From the NCBI GenBank assembly GCA_000402355.1, contig AQRS01000022.1, positions 1 through 24,861 on the forward strand: a stretch of DNA of 24,861 bases. The letters run 5' to 3'. The position numbers and the translations under genes were made by a program. The notes below the pieces were generated by a model. That model saw nothing but the letters and a program-made list of their open reading frames with translations, was not told where the DNA came from and ran no database searches. Below are positions 1 to 6,002 of the stretch, in pieces (within the stretch, counting starts at the first letter, position 1; the number at the start of each line of letters is the position of its first letter). Source of the DNA: Candidatus Iainarchaeum andersonii SCGC AAA011-E11 (GTDB taxonomy: Archaea; Iainarchaeota; Iainarchaeia; Iainarchaeales; Iainarchaeaceae).

Positions 1-660
1 AGCGGAATTGATTCATGTGTCATTGACGTGAAAGGGGAAAAAGGAACGCAATTGAAATGGGCGAGCTCGTGCGAGGGAACGACCACAACAAAGCTCGACG
101 GCGAGGACGAGTATGCAGGATTTGACTGTGCAGCGGTAACGCCGCCACAGCTCCCGGAGGAAACTTACAATGTTGCAATTGCACCAGGGTGGAACATAAT
201 TTCGTTGCCCGGAAAAGACACCCAGTGGGAGGGCAACTGCGACTCGACAAAAGTGCCGTTCTATTGGTACGACAAGGAAAACAATTCATATGTGAAAGTG
301 CGGTCACCGCAATCTGGCATGGCGTACTGGGCATATAACCCGGGAGCGCTCTGCGGAGGAACGGGGCATTTCAGCTACCCTGTGTCTTTGACAAGCTTGC
401 CAAACCTTACCTCGGGCTGGAACTTTGTCGCAATTGCCCCAGACATGATTGGCAGCACAATCAACAGCCTCGGCGACTGCAATGTCAGGGCGGCTTACAC
501 TTATGACGCGGCGAACAGGCAATGGGTTAACACAAAGAACAGGACAATATCCGAATCGGATTTGGGCACAGGAATGCTTGTGAACACGAACAACAATTGC
601 TCGCTCGGGGCAGTGAAGGACTACCCAATTGCGCTGCCTCCGTTGCCGGTAGAAGGGTGA
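1..660 (+). CDS. C-terminal part of a secreted or cell-surface protein (partial)
   Basis: The frame is open from the first base, so the true start lies upstream; the GTG at 28 is probably only an internal valine. The visible 219 residues contain two similar modules, each with a GWN motif followed by a hydrophobic strand (GWNIISLPG, then GWNFVAIAPD), and paired cysteines spaced as if for disulphides. Asn, Thr and Ser are frequent, as in exported archaeal surface proteins. There is no membrane anchor at the C terminus (it ends PPLPVEG). A lipoprotein gene starts four bases after the stop, so the two are probably co-transcribed. The family is not identified; the surface location is inferred from composition. 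Confidence 0.7.
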   Translation, partial: SGIDSCVIDVKGEKGTQLKWASSCEGTTTTKLDGEDEYAGFDCAAVTPPQLPEETYNVAIAPGWNIISLPGKDTQWEGNCDSTKVPFYWYDKENNSYVKVRSPQSGMAYWAYNPGALCGGTGHFSYPVSLTSLPNLTSGWNFVAIAPDMIGSTINSLGDCNVRAAYTYDAANRQWVNTKNRTISESDLGTGMLVNTNNNCSLGAVKDYPIALPPLPVEG

Positions 661-664
661 ATGA

Positions 665-862
665 ATGAAAAAACTTGTTTCAATCCTCGCAATAACCTTT
701 TTTCTTTTAGTGCTCCTCAGCGGCTGCGCGCAGCAGCCCCCGCAGGAAAACCCACCAGCACAGGGAAGCGGGAGCAACACAAACGCACCAGCTTTCCCGG
801 ATGAAGGCAGCAGCGGGATTCCCACGCCGCCGGCACTGCCATCTGAAGGCTCGGGCACGTAA
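665..862 (+). CDS. Small lipoprotein, proline/glycine/serine-rich
   Basis: The protein has 65 residues. The N terminus is a textbook lipoprotein signal: MKK, a hydrophobic stretch (residues 5-18), then the lipobox LLSGC with the lipidated cysteine at residue 21. The rest is disordered and rich in Pro, Gly, Ser and Gln, with a repeated PxLPxEGS-like motif near the end. The upstream protein ends in a similar proline-rich sequence (LPPLPVEG against ALPSEGSG), so the pair may share an origin or a surface site. ATG 665 is preferred over ATG 661, which is in another frame. The function is unknown. Confidence 0.65.
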   Translation: MKKLVSILAITFFLLVLLSGCAQQPPQENPPAQGSGSNTNAPAFPDEGSSGIPTPPALPSEGSGT

Positions 863-874
863 ACCTTAACTTGA

Positions 875-997
875 TTATCCGAGTTTTTTCAGAACCGTGG
901 TTTTCTTTTCTTCATTGAATGTTATTTCGAAGAACTGGAAAAATGTCCTTCCAAAAATGCATCCAGGTTCCTGAATGCTTCTAGTCCCGCACTTCCT
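875..997 (-). pseudogene. Possible C-terminal remnant of a gene, retropepsin-like
   Basis: On the minus strand, the frame just after the hicA stop stays open for 40 codons and ends in TAA at 877-875. It reads RKCGTRSIQEPG, then CIFGRTFFQFFEITFNEEKK, then TTVLKKLG. The pattern G-R-x-F-F-x-x-F-x-I-x-F, ending in a lysine-rich strand, resembles the last strand of small retropepsin-like aspartic protease domains. No start codon lies in this stretch and the catalytic region is absent, so if real it is a truncated leftover. The assignment is by eye only and weak. Confidence 0.25.
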
Positions 998-1201
998 TCA
1001 CCCAAGAAGCTTCATAAATTCTTTCTTTTGCATTTTGAGGTCTTTCTTGATGATTTTATTGAGGAGGCCTTCGCCGATTGGCTCATTTCCATGCACCGGG
1101 ACACTTGCTTTTCTTCCGTCCGGATGAGAAAACATAAAGTGGCTGCCCCGTATTCTTGTCTGGTTAAAGCCCAGTGATTCGATTATCTTATAGCAAACCA
1201 C
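998..1201 (-). CDS. hicA: HicA-family toxin (mRNA interferase), N terminus doubtful
   Basis: The 67 residues match the HicA/YcfA pattern: GF (11-12), then R-x-R-G-S-H with the expected active-site histidine at residue 21, then F-x-H-P-D-G-R and V-P-V-H, then I-x-x-G-x-L-x-x-I and a final EF motif. HicA enzymes cut mRNA during translation and are held by a HicB antitoxin. No hicB is visible on either side. The GTG start makes the protein about four residues short at the front. An ATG at 1217-1215 encodes MPKNFR, a typical HicA opening, in a frame that then hits a stop, so a frameshift or rearrangement is likely. The start lies inside a 14-bp inverted repeat. Confidence 0.7.
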   Translation of the reverse strand: MVCYKIIESLGFNQTRIRGSHFMFSHPDGRKASVPVHGNEPIGEGLLNKIIKKDLKMQKKEFMKLLG

Positions 1202-1236
1202 GAAAGTTTTTCGGCATTTTAACGTGGTTTGCTATA
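1189..1236. repeat. 14-bp perfect inverted repeat at the hicA start
   Basis: TATAGCAAACCACG at 1189-1202 is repeated in inverse at 1223-1236, with 20 bases between. The left arm overlaps the first codons of hicA. It could be an operator for a lost or distant HicB-like repressor, an RNA hairpin, or the scar of an inverted duplication that also damaged the hicA 5' end. Confidence 0.8.
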
Positions 1237-1664
1237 GGATGCGTCTCTCTCGCTTTGTTAAGAATCTGCTTGACATTATTCCCTGAAGCCACCACCTGAT
1301 TTCCTATTATGCAACCCATTTTCCGGCATAAGCTGAAAAATCCGCGCTAGCGTAAAACTCGTTATAGGTATCAACAGCAGAAGCCATAGGTTATATCGGG
1401 GAAAACAAACTATATAAACCATATGAAGCCACATTGCCAGTGCATATTTGCTTGGTAAAACGGCAAAATGACACGTATTCCGCATAGATTTAAAAAGCGT
1501 TCTTTGGAAGGAATTGTAGTTGGTGCACACTGTATCTGAAGTGAATCTTCTTCGGATACAATGCCCGGAAATGGCTTTTTTTAGCTATTCTGGCATTTCC
1601 ATTAAGTGGCATTTATCGGTGAGCCGTGCCCATCAGAATGTAGATGTTTAGGACGTAAGTTTGA
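1237..1664 (+). promoter_or_regulatory. Gene-free region with promoters and structured leader of the L3 operon
   Basis: I see no convincing gene here; an 84-codon minus frame (1276-1530) has no recognisable features. Two TATA-like boxes are present: ACTATATAAA around 1409-1418 and ATTTAAAAAG at 1488-1497. If the second is used, transcription would start near 1520, leaving a leader of about 145 bases, which is long for archaea. The leader opens with a strong hairpin: an 11-bp stem with one G-U pair, arms 1531-1541 and 1550-1560. It is followed by seven T (1576-1582) and by alternative pairings: GGAAATG 1567-1573 with CATTTCC 1594-1600, or AATGCC 1560-1565 with GGCATT at 1592-1597 or 1608-1613. 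Confidence 0.5.
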
Positions 1665-2714
1665 ATGGCAGCGCATAAACCTCGTTCAGGAAGCATGGGT
1701 TACTACCCGAGGGTCAGGGCAAAGAAGCACCTGGCTAATTTTACCAGTTATCCGACTATCGAAGGCCCCGCAAAGCCGCTCAATTTTTTTGGCTACAAGG
1801 CGGGAATGATAAGCGTTTTCGCGAAGAACGCGCACGAAAAAAGCGTTTCGTTCGGGCAGGACACAACGATGCCCGCAACCGTAATTGAGTGCCCGCCCGT
1901 AAAAATTTTCGGCGCGCGCGTGTACGGAAAAACGCATTATGGCTTGAAAGTTCTTGGAGAAGCAACGATTGACAAGGTGGACAAGCACTTCAGGAAAAGG
2001 CACGTTTCATTCAAAAAGAAGGGAAAAAAGAAGAAGGAAGAAAAAAAATACTCGACCTTCGGGGACCTCGAAAAGATGAAGGGAGAGGCCGCGAAAATCG
2101 TTTTGCTTGCGGAAATACGGGCTTCGGAAACTGCGTTCGGGAAAAAGAAATCCGACATAGCCGAAATCACTCTCGGGGGCTCCTTGGAGAACCAGTTTAT
2201 TTTTGCAAAGGAAAAATTCGGAAAGGAACTCCGCATTACGGATGTTTTCGGGCCGCAGCAATTCATTGATGTCAAGGCGGTTGACAAGGGCAAGGGTTTC
2301 CAGGGGCCGGTAAAGAGGTTCGGGGTCAAGGTCCACAGGCCAAAGGCAAAAAAGCACCGTTACGTCGGAAGCATCAGCCCGTGGCACCCGCCTACGGTAA
2401 TGTGGACGGTCCCGAGGCCGGGGCAAATGGGTTACCAAACGAGAACAGAGCTCAACAAAAGAATTCTCGCCATTGACAATGATGTTTCATTGGTGAATCC
2501 TCCCGGCGGCTTTTCGCAGTTCGGGGTTGTGAAGAGCGAGTACGTTGTCGTGCTTGGCTCGATTCCGGGCGCGCCGAAAAGGCCGATTTCAATGAGGGTT
2601 AACGTGAGGCCGATTGCACCTACCCACAAAAAGTTTACCGACATCAAAATGCCTTTTGGAAACATCGGGGAAAAAAAGGCCGCAAAGGAAACCGCGGAGA
2701 TTGATGCGCAATGA
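1665..2714 (+). CDS. rpl3: Large-subunit ribosomal protein uL3
   Basis: This is the first gene of the operon, 349 residues, the usual archaeal length. The family block KPLNFFGYKAGM is at residues 37-48. The conserved C-terminal half includes VKRFGVKVHRPKAKKHR, then GSISPWHPPTVMWTVPRPGQ and GYQTRTELNKRIL (about 216-267), which reach toward the peptidyl-transferase centre. A lysine-rich insertion at about 117-128 (KKKGKKKKEEKK) is longer than I would expect. ATG 1665 is chosen because it gives the basic N-terminal tail typical of archaeal L3; there is no strong ribosome-binding site. The stop overlaps the L4 start (ATGA). Confidence 0.97.
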   Translation: MAAHKPRSGSMGYYPRVRAKKHLANFTSYPTIEGPAKPLNFFGYKAGMISVFAKNAHEKSVSFGQDTTMPATVIECPPVKIFGARVYGKTHYGLKVLGEATIDKVDKHFRKRHVSFKKKGKKKKEEKKYSTFGDLEKMKGEAAKIVLLAEIRASETAFGKKKSDIAEITLGGSLENQFIFAKEKFGKELRITDVFGPQQFIDVKAVDKGKGFQGPVKRFGVKVHRPKAKKHRYVGSISPWHPPTVMWTVPRPGQMGYQTRTELNKRILAIDNDVSLVNPPGGFSQFGVVKSEYVVVLGSIPGAPKRPISMRVNVRPIAPTHKKFTDIKMPFGNIGEKKAAKETAEIDAQ

Positions 2715-3640
2715 AAGCAACTGTAATGGGATTGGACGGCAAGAAAGCCCGCGAAGTCGAGTTGCCGATGCAGTTCTCTGGGCAAATTGATGCGCCGCTC
2801 ATAAAGCGCGCGGTGCTCGCAATCCAGTCCGCGCGGAAGCAGGCAAAGGCGCCTTACATTTTGGCGGGAAGGGACAACACCGCGGTTTACATTGGCGCAA
2901 GGGGAAAGCCGCAGGAGCACCGCACCATAAACACGGAGCACTCCAGGAAACCCAGGATGAAAAACCACCGCGGAATAATTTCGGGGCGCGTCGCGGCGAT
3001 TCCGGGCGTTGTCGGGGGGCCGAAAGCGCATCCGCCCAAGGTCGGGAAGATTTTAGAGGAAAAAATAAATGCGAAGGAAAAGAAAAAGGCGACCGCGAGC
3101 GCGATTGCCGCAACCGCTTCAAAGGAAACGGTAAGGGCAAGGGGCCACGTGTTTGAAGAAAAGGTTTCCTTTCCGATTGTTGTTGAAGCTTCTTTCGAGC
3201 AGCTCGAAAAAACCGGAAAGGTGAAGGAAACGCTGGAGAACCTCGGCGTTTGGGTTGACGTTGAAAAGGCGAAAGCCAAGAAGCAATTGCGCGCGGGAAA
3301 AGGAAAAAAGCGCGGAAGGAAGTACAAGAAGAGGAAAAGCGTACTGATTGTTGTCGCGGATTCGCAGAAGCCGTACAGGGCGGCAAGAAACATCGAGGGA
3401 GTAGACATTATTTCGGCGAGGAACCTCAATGCGGATTTGCTCGCGCCGGGAGCGGTTCCGGGAAGGCTTACGCTCTGGACTGAAGGCGCACTGAAGGTTC
3501 TTTCGGGCGAGAAAAATGCGAATAAAGCTCCTGCAAAGCAGGGGCTGTCGCTCCCCTTGCACCCGCTAGGGCGAACCAGTGAAAGGGTTGCTGAAGCCGA
3601 AAAAGTTGTTGTTAAGAAAATGGCGAAGGCTACGGCGTGA
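2711..3640 (+). CDS. rpl4: Large-subunit ribosomal protein uL4, with C-terminal insertion
   Basis: The protein has 309 residues. The uL4 core is clear: the exit-tunnel loop region GARGKPQEHRTINTEHSRKP with a following GGPKAHPP (about residues 56-105), and the C-terminal fold with SVLIVVADSQKPYRAARNIEG and LNADLLAPGAVPGRLTLWTEGAL. Residues 270-294 (ANKAPAKQGLSLPLHPLGRT then SERVA) look inserted: their DNA forms several hairpins and matches repeat modules found elsewhere in the operon (see repeat at 3518). The last residues, VVKKMAKATA, resemble the end of L24. It overlaps L3 by 4 bases and precedes L23 by 6. Confidence 0.97.
   Translation: MKATVMGLDGKKAREVELPMQFSGQIDAPLIKRAVLAIQSARKQAKAPYILAGRDNTAVYIGARGKPQEHRTINTEHSRKPRMKNHRGIISGRVAAIPGVVGGPKAHPPKVGKILEEKINAKEKKKATASAIAATASKETVRARGHVFEEKVSFPIVVEASFEQLEKTGKVKETLENLGVWVDVEKAKAKKQLRAGKGKKRGRKYKKRKSVLIVVADSQKPYRAARNIEGVDIISARNLNADLLAPGAVPGRLTLWTEGALKVLSGEKNANKAPAKQGLSLPLHPLGRTSERVAEAEKVVVKKMAKATA
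3518..3591 (+). repeat. Mosaic structured repeat inside rpl4 (type E)
   Basis: The 5' half (GCGAATAAAGCTCCTGCAAAGCA) resembles the start of the 94-bp repeat in rps3 and rpl32e (both contain CCTGCAAAGCA or CCTGCGAAGCA). The 3' half (GCACCC, then AACC with GTGAAAGGGTTGC) resembles the 3' end of the 117-bp junction element. Visible hairpins are CTCCTGC-AAA-GCAGGGG, GGGG/CCCC at 3541-3556, and AACC/GGTT around 3574-3589. It begins on codon position 1 with GCG and adds about 25 residues to L4. Confidence 0.5.
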
Positions 3641-3646
3641 TGATTT

Positions 3647-4096
3647 ATGTCTAAAGCTAATGAAAATGTTGCAAAAAAAGAAATTAAGAAGCACACAGGA
3701 GCGAAGAAAGCGGAGCCCGCAAAAAAAGTTGAAGCTAAAAAAGAGGTTAAGCAGGAGAAGAAAGCCGAAGAGAAAAAGCCTGTTGAAAAAAAAGAAGTCA
3801 AAGGCAAAAAGACGAAGGAAGAAATCGAAACCGAATTGGAGAGCCTGAATGTTTTGAAGTATCCTTTGATTACGGAAAAAGCGGTTAACATGATTGAGGC
3901 GGAGAACAAACTTGTTTTTGTTGTCGATAACCGCGCAACCAAGGGAACAGTAAGAAAAGCGGTTGAGTCGCTTTACAATGTGAAGGTAAGGAAAGTCAAC
4001 ATGCTGAAGGACATGAAGGGGAAGAAGCGCGCAATAGTGAGGCTCATGAAGGAATTCAAGGCCGGCAACGTTGCAACGAAGCTTGGAGTAATATAA
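3647..4096 (+). CDS. rpl23: Large-subunit ribosomal protein uL23, long basic N-terminal tail
   Basis: The uL23 domain is residues 66-149: LKYPLITEKAV, then a strand-helix region (LVFVVDNRATKGTVRKAVESLY) and VRKVNMLKDMKGKKRAIV, the usual 80-odd residues of archaeal L23. It sits at the tunnel exit and helps dock the signal recognition particle and SecY. The first 65 residues are an added tail built almost only from Lys, Glu, Ala and Val (EKKAEEKKPVEKKEVKGKK), similar to eukaryotic L23 extensions but low in complexity. The ATG at 3647 is supported by the spacing from rpl4; a start near 3830 would give only the core. Confidence 0.96.
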   Translation: MSKANENVAKKEIKKHTGAKKAEPAKKVEAKKEVKQEKKAEEKKPVEKKEVKGKKTKEEIETELESLNVLKYPLITEKAVNMIEAENKLVFVVDNRATKGTVRKAVESLYNVKVRKVNMLKDMKGKKRAIVRLMKEFKAGNVATKLGVI

Positions 4097-4109
4097 TCGG
4101 TGACGAAAA

Positions 4110-4829
4110 ATGGGCAAAAGACTAAAGACACAGAGAAGGGGTGCAGGAAGCCCGGTTTACATTGCGACAAAGCATGGAGTTGCGGTTCCGAAATACATTG
4201 ATTATAATTACACGAAGGAACAGCTTCTCAAGGGTGAAATTGTAGAACTCATTAATGACCCCGCAAGAACCGGAGTGCTCGCAAAAATAAGGTTCGACAA
4301 CGGGATGGAAGATTATATGATTGCGGCGGAGGGAATTTACACTGGCCAGCGCGTGGAATTCGGCGCAAACGCGGCACTAGAAGTCGGCAACGTGAAGCAC
4401 CTGAGGGAGTGCATTGAAGGATGCCCAGTTTTCAACATTGAAATGGCTCCGGGAGACGGCGGAAGCCTCGTGAAAACCTCTGGCGGTTATGCGCTTATAC
4501 TTACAAAGGAGAAGGGCAAGGCATTGGTGAAGATGCCTTCCGGAAAAATAGTTGAAATGAATGCGAACTGCCGCGCAACAATAGGGTGCGCCGGCGGAGG
4601 CGGAAGGAAGGACAAGCCCTTCGTGAAGGCAGGGAAGAAATACATTGCAATGAGGGCGCGCCACAAGAAATACCCCACAGTCAGGGGAGTTGCAATGAAT
4701 GCAGTTGACCATCCTTTCGGCGGAGCGAACCACCACCCTGGAAAATCGAAATCAACATCGAGGCATGCTCCTCCGGGCAGGAAAGTCGGAGACATTGCCT
4801 CTTCGAGAACGGGAAGGAGAAAGAAGTGA
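4110..4829 (+). CDS. rpl2: Large-subunit ribosomal protein uL2
   Basis: The protein has 239 residues, the normal archaeal length, beginning MGKRLKTQRRGAGSPVY. The C-terminal hallmark is present: RGVAMNAVDHPFGGANHHPG, which contains the histidine-rich loop near the peptidyl-transferase centre, followed by the basic tail KSKSTSRHAPPGRK. Ribosomal uL2 joins the two subunits. The start follows the L23 stop by 13 bases. It is followed by an unusual 116-base gap that carries a structured repeat before S19. Confidence 0.98.
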   Translation: MGKRLKTQRRGAGSPVYIATKHGVAVPKYIDYNYTKEQLLKGEIVELINDPARTGVLAKIRFDNGMEDYMIAAEGIYTGQRVEFGANAALEVGNVKHLRECIEGCPVFNIEMAPGDGGSLVKTSGGYALILTKEKGKALVKMPSGKIVEMNANCRATIGCAGGGGRKDKPFVKAGKKYIAMRARHKKYPTVRGVAMNAVDHPFGGANHHPGKSKSTSRHAPPGRKVGDIASSRTGRRKK

Positions 4830-4858
4830 AGGTGGAAAAAATGGTTGGAAAAATATTT

Positions 4859-4930
4859 GCGAGCGTAGCGAGCCAAGTCCATGCGAGTAAGGCGAGCATG
4901 GGCTCTCGCACCCAACAGACGAAACTGTTG
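4859..4930 (+). repeat. Structured repeat between rpl2 and rps19 (type B), with 34-codon frame
   Basis: The element starts with GCGAGCGTAGCGAGCCAAG, close to the first 19 bases of the rps3/rpl32e repeat. It contains the hairpin CCATGC/GCATGG (4878-4900) and ends with the same 27-base 3' module as the 117-bp junction elements (CTCGCACCCAA, then the CAACAG/CTGTTG hairpin). A small frame, 4841-4945 (34 residues, starts MVGKIFASVASQ), runs through it and stops directly before the S19 ATG. The sequence around its ATG (GGTG, six bases, ATGG) resembles that at the S19 start, so it may be a diverged flanking duplication. Confidence 0.7.
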
Positions 4931-4945
4931 CGTGAGGTGTTGTGA

Positions 4946-5350
4946 ATGGCTAGGGACGATTCTACTTTCAGGGGAAAAACAATGGAAGAACTCAGGGGCA
5001 TGAGCGTGCAGGATTTTGCAAAGCTCTGCACTTCGCGCACAAGGAGAACGCTGCGCAAGGGCATTGACGAGCACTTCATGAAGAAAGTGAAGCACGCGCA
5101 CGAGGTTCTCACGCAGGGAAAATTCCCGAAGCCGGTGAAGACGCATAACCGCGACATGATTGTTGTTCCCGCAATGGTCGGAATAACGGTTGCGGTTTTC
5201 ATAGGCAACGGGTTCCAGAATGTCGAGGTAAAGGAAAAAATGCTCGGGCATTACTTCGGGGAATTTGCGTTGACAAGGAAGAGGCTTACACACGGAAAGG
5301 CAGGAATCGGGGCCACGAAGAGCTCGACCGCGATAACGGCAAGAGGATGA
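4946..5350 (+). CDS. rps19: Small-subunit ribosomal protein uS19
   Basis: The protein has 134 residues. Archaeal uS19 features are clear: FRGKTMEELRGMS near the N terminus, the central KTHNRDMIVVPAMVGITVAVFIGNGFQNVEV segment and the basic end LGHYFGEFALTRKRLTHGKAG. It binds 16S rRNA at the head of the small subunit together with S13. The ATG at 4946 directly follows the stop of the small frame that crosses the upstream repeat, so translation of S19 may now depend on ribosomes ending at 4945. The next gene, L22, starts 6 bases after the stop. Confidence 0.97.
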   Translation: MARDDSTFRGKTMEELRGMSVQDFAKLCTSRTRRTLRKGIDEHFMKKVKHAHEVLTQGKFPKPVKTHNRDMIVVPAMVGITVAVFIGNGFQNVEVKEKMLGHYFGEFALTRKRLTHGKAGIGATKSSTAITARG

Positions 5351-5356
5351 TGAAAA

Positions 5357-5827
5357 ATGGTGAAGAAAGCGTATCAGGTCCAGCAGAGCTTTGGCCCAAA
5401 AAGCGCGAGGGCAATGGTGAAGAACAAGCCGGTTTCCCTGAAGTTCACGCTTGAAATAATTGCGAACGTGAAGGGAAAGCGCCTGGACAAGTCACTCGCG
5501 TGGATGCACAGGATCCTGAACCACGAGGAGTTCCTCCCTTTGAGAAGGTACCACAGAAAGGTTGCGCACAGGAAAGGAGAGGCAAAAAGGTTCTCCAAGG
5601 CGGGAAGGTATCCGGAGCGCACAGTAAAGGCATTCATAGAGCTCCTGGAGCTCGTGAAGGCGAACGCAGATTACAAGGGCCTTGATTCGGACAATTTGCT
5701 GATTGCGCACGCATTCGCGTCACAGGGATTTTCAAGGTCCTCAAACCAGTCACAGGGAAGGATTGCGGGCAAGAGAAGGAAGAGCAAGGCAACGCACATT
5801 GAAATTATTGTTACGGAGGCGAAATGA
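5357..5827 (+). CDS. rpl22: Large-subunit ribosomal protein uL22
   Basis: The protein has 156 residues, as usual in archaea. Recognisable segments are the N-terminal helix (SARAMVKNKPVSLKF), KRLDKSLAWMHRILNHEEFLPLRRYHRKVAHR, and the tunnel-lining beta-hairpin, rich in Ser, Arg and Lys (GRIAGKRRKSKATHIEIIVTEAK). In the ancestral layout the last codons overlapped the start of rps3 (GAAATGATTATG). That junction is now present twice, on both sides of an inserted 117-bp element, so the L22 end is still complete. Confidence 0.97.
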   Translation: MVKKAYQVQQSFGPKSARAMVKNKPVSLKFTLEIIANVKGKRLDKSLAWMHRILNHEEFLPLRRYHRKVAHRKGEAKRFSKAGRYPERTVKAFIELLELVKANADYKGLDSDNLLIAHAFASQGFSRSSNQSQGRIAGKRRKSKATHIEIIVTEAK

Positions 5828-5836
5828 TTATGATTG
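5808..5836 (+). repeat. Left copy of a 29-bp junction duplication
   Basis: This stretch carries the last codons and stop of rpl22 and a copy of the rps3 start (GTTACGGAGGCGAAATGATT and following bases). It is identical to 5974-6002 over 29 bases. Together with the element between them it looks like a target-site duplication. The first two or three bases could be chance, because the element itself ends in TTG. Confidence 0.9.
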
Positions 5837-5859
5837 CAAGTGAAACGGGCAAAAGGTCG

Positions 5860-5976
5860 GCAGTGCAGTTCTTGCCATCGAGCCCAAACGACCTTGCAGA
5901 ATTGAAGATTCTGCGAGGCCTCGTACCCTTGTGGGTACAAGGAGATGGCACTCGCACCCAACAGCCGAAACTGTTG
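5860..5976 (+). repeat. 117-bp tRNA-like structured element, copy 1 (type A)
   Basis: It is nearly identical to 8581-8697 (I count two differences) and to 16209-16382 apart from an insertion there. Seven bases, TGCCATC, pair with GATGGCA 78 bases apart, like an acceptor stem. Inside are a hairpin GCAGAAT-TGAAG-ATTCTGC, readable as an anticodon arm with loop TTGAAGA (anticodon GAA, Phe), and a T-arm-like stem CCTTG/CAAGG that competes with GTACCC/GGGTAC. The 3' module holds CAACAG/CTGTTG. There is no canonical T-loop, so it is unlikely to be a working tRNA. A 59-codon frame starting at the duplicated ATG (5824) crosses it and ends at 6003. Confidence 0.85.
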
Positions 5977-6002
5977 TTACGGAGGCGAAATGATTATGAT
6001 TG
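5974..6002 (+). repeat. Right copy of the 29-bp junction duplication
   Basis: It is identical to 5808-5836. This copy supplies the ribosome-binding site (GGAGG, 5981-5985) and the start codon actually used by rps3, and also contains a redundant copy of the L22 C-terminal codons. Confidence 0.9.

Noticed and set aside
1276..1530. An 84-codon minus-strand frame in the L3 upstream region
   Set aside because: No start context, odd composition, and it overlaps the likely promoter and leader of the operon.
2887..3942. Long minus-strand frame opposite L4 and L23
   Set aside because: It is the antisense shadow of lysine/alanine-rich coding sequence; composition (Phe, Ser) mirrors the + strand genes.
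5860..5976. The 117-bp element as a working tRNA-Phe gene
   Set aside because: Despite the GAA anticodon-like loop and acceptor-like stem, the T-loop signature (TTCRA) is absent, and the D-arm pairing present in copies 2 and 3 is broken in copy 1.
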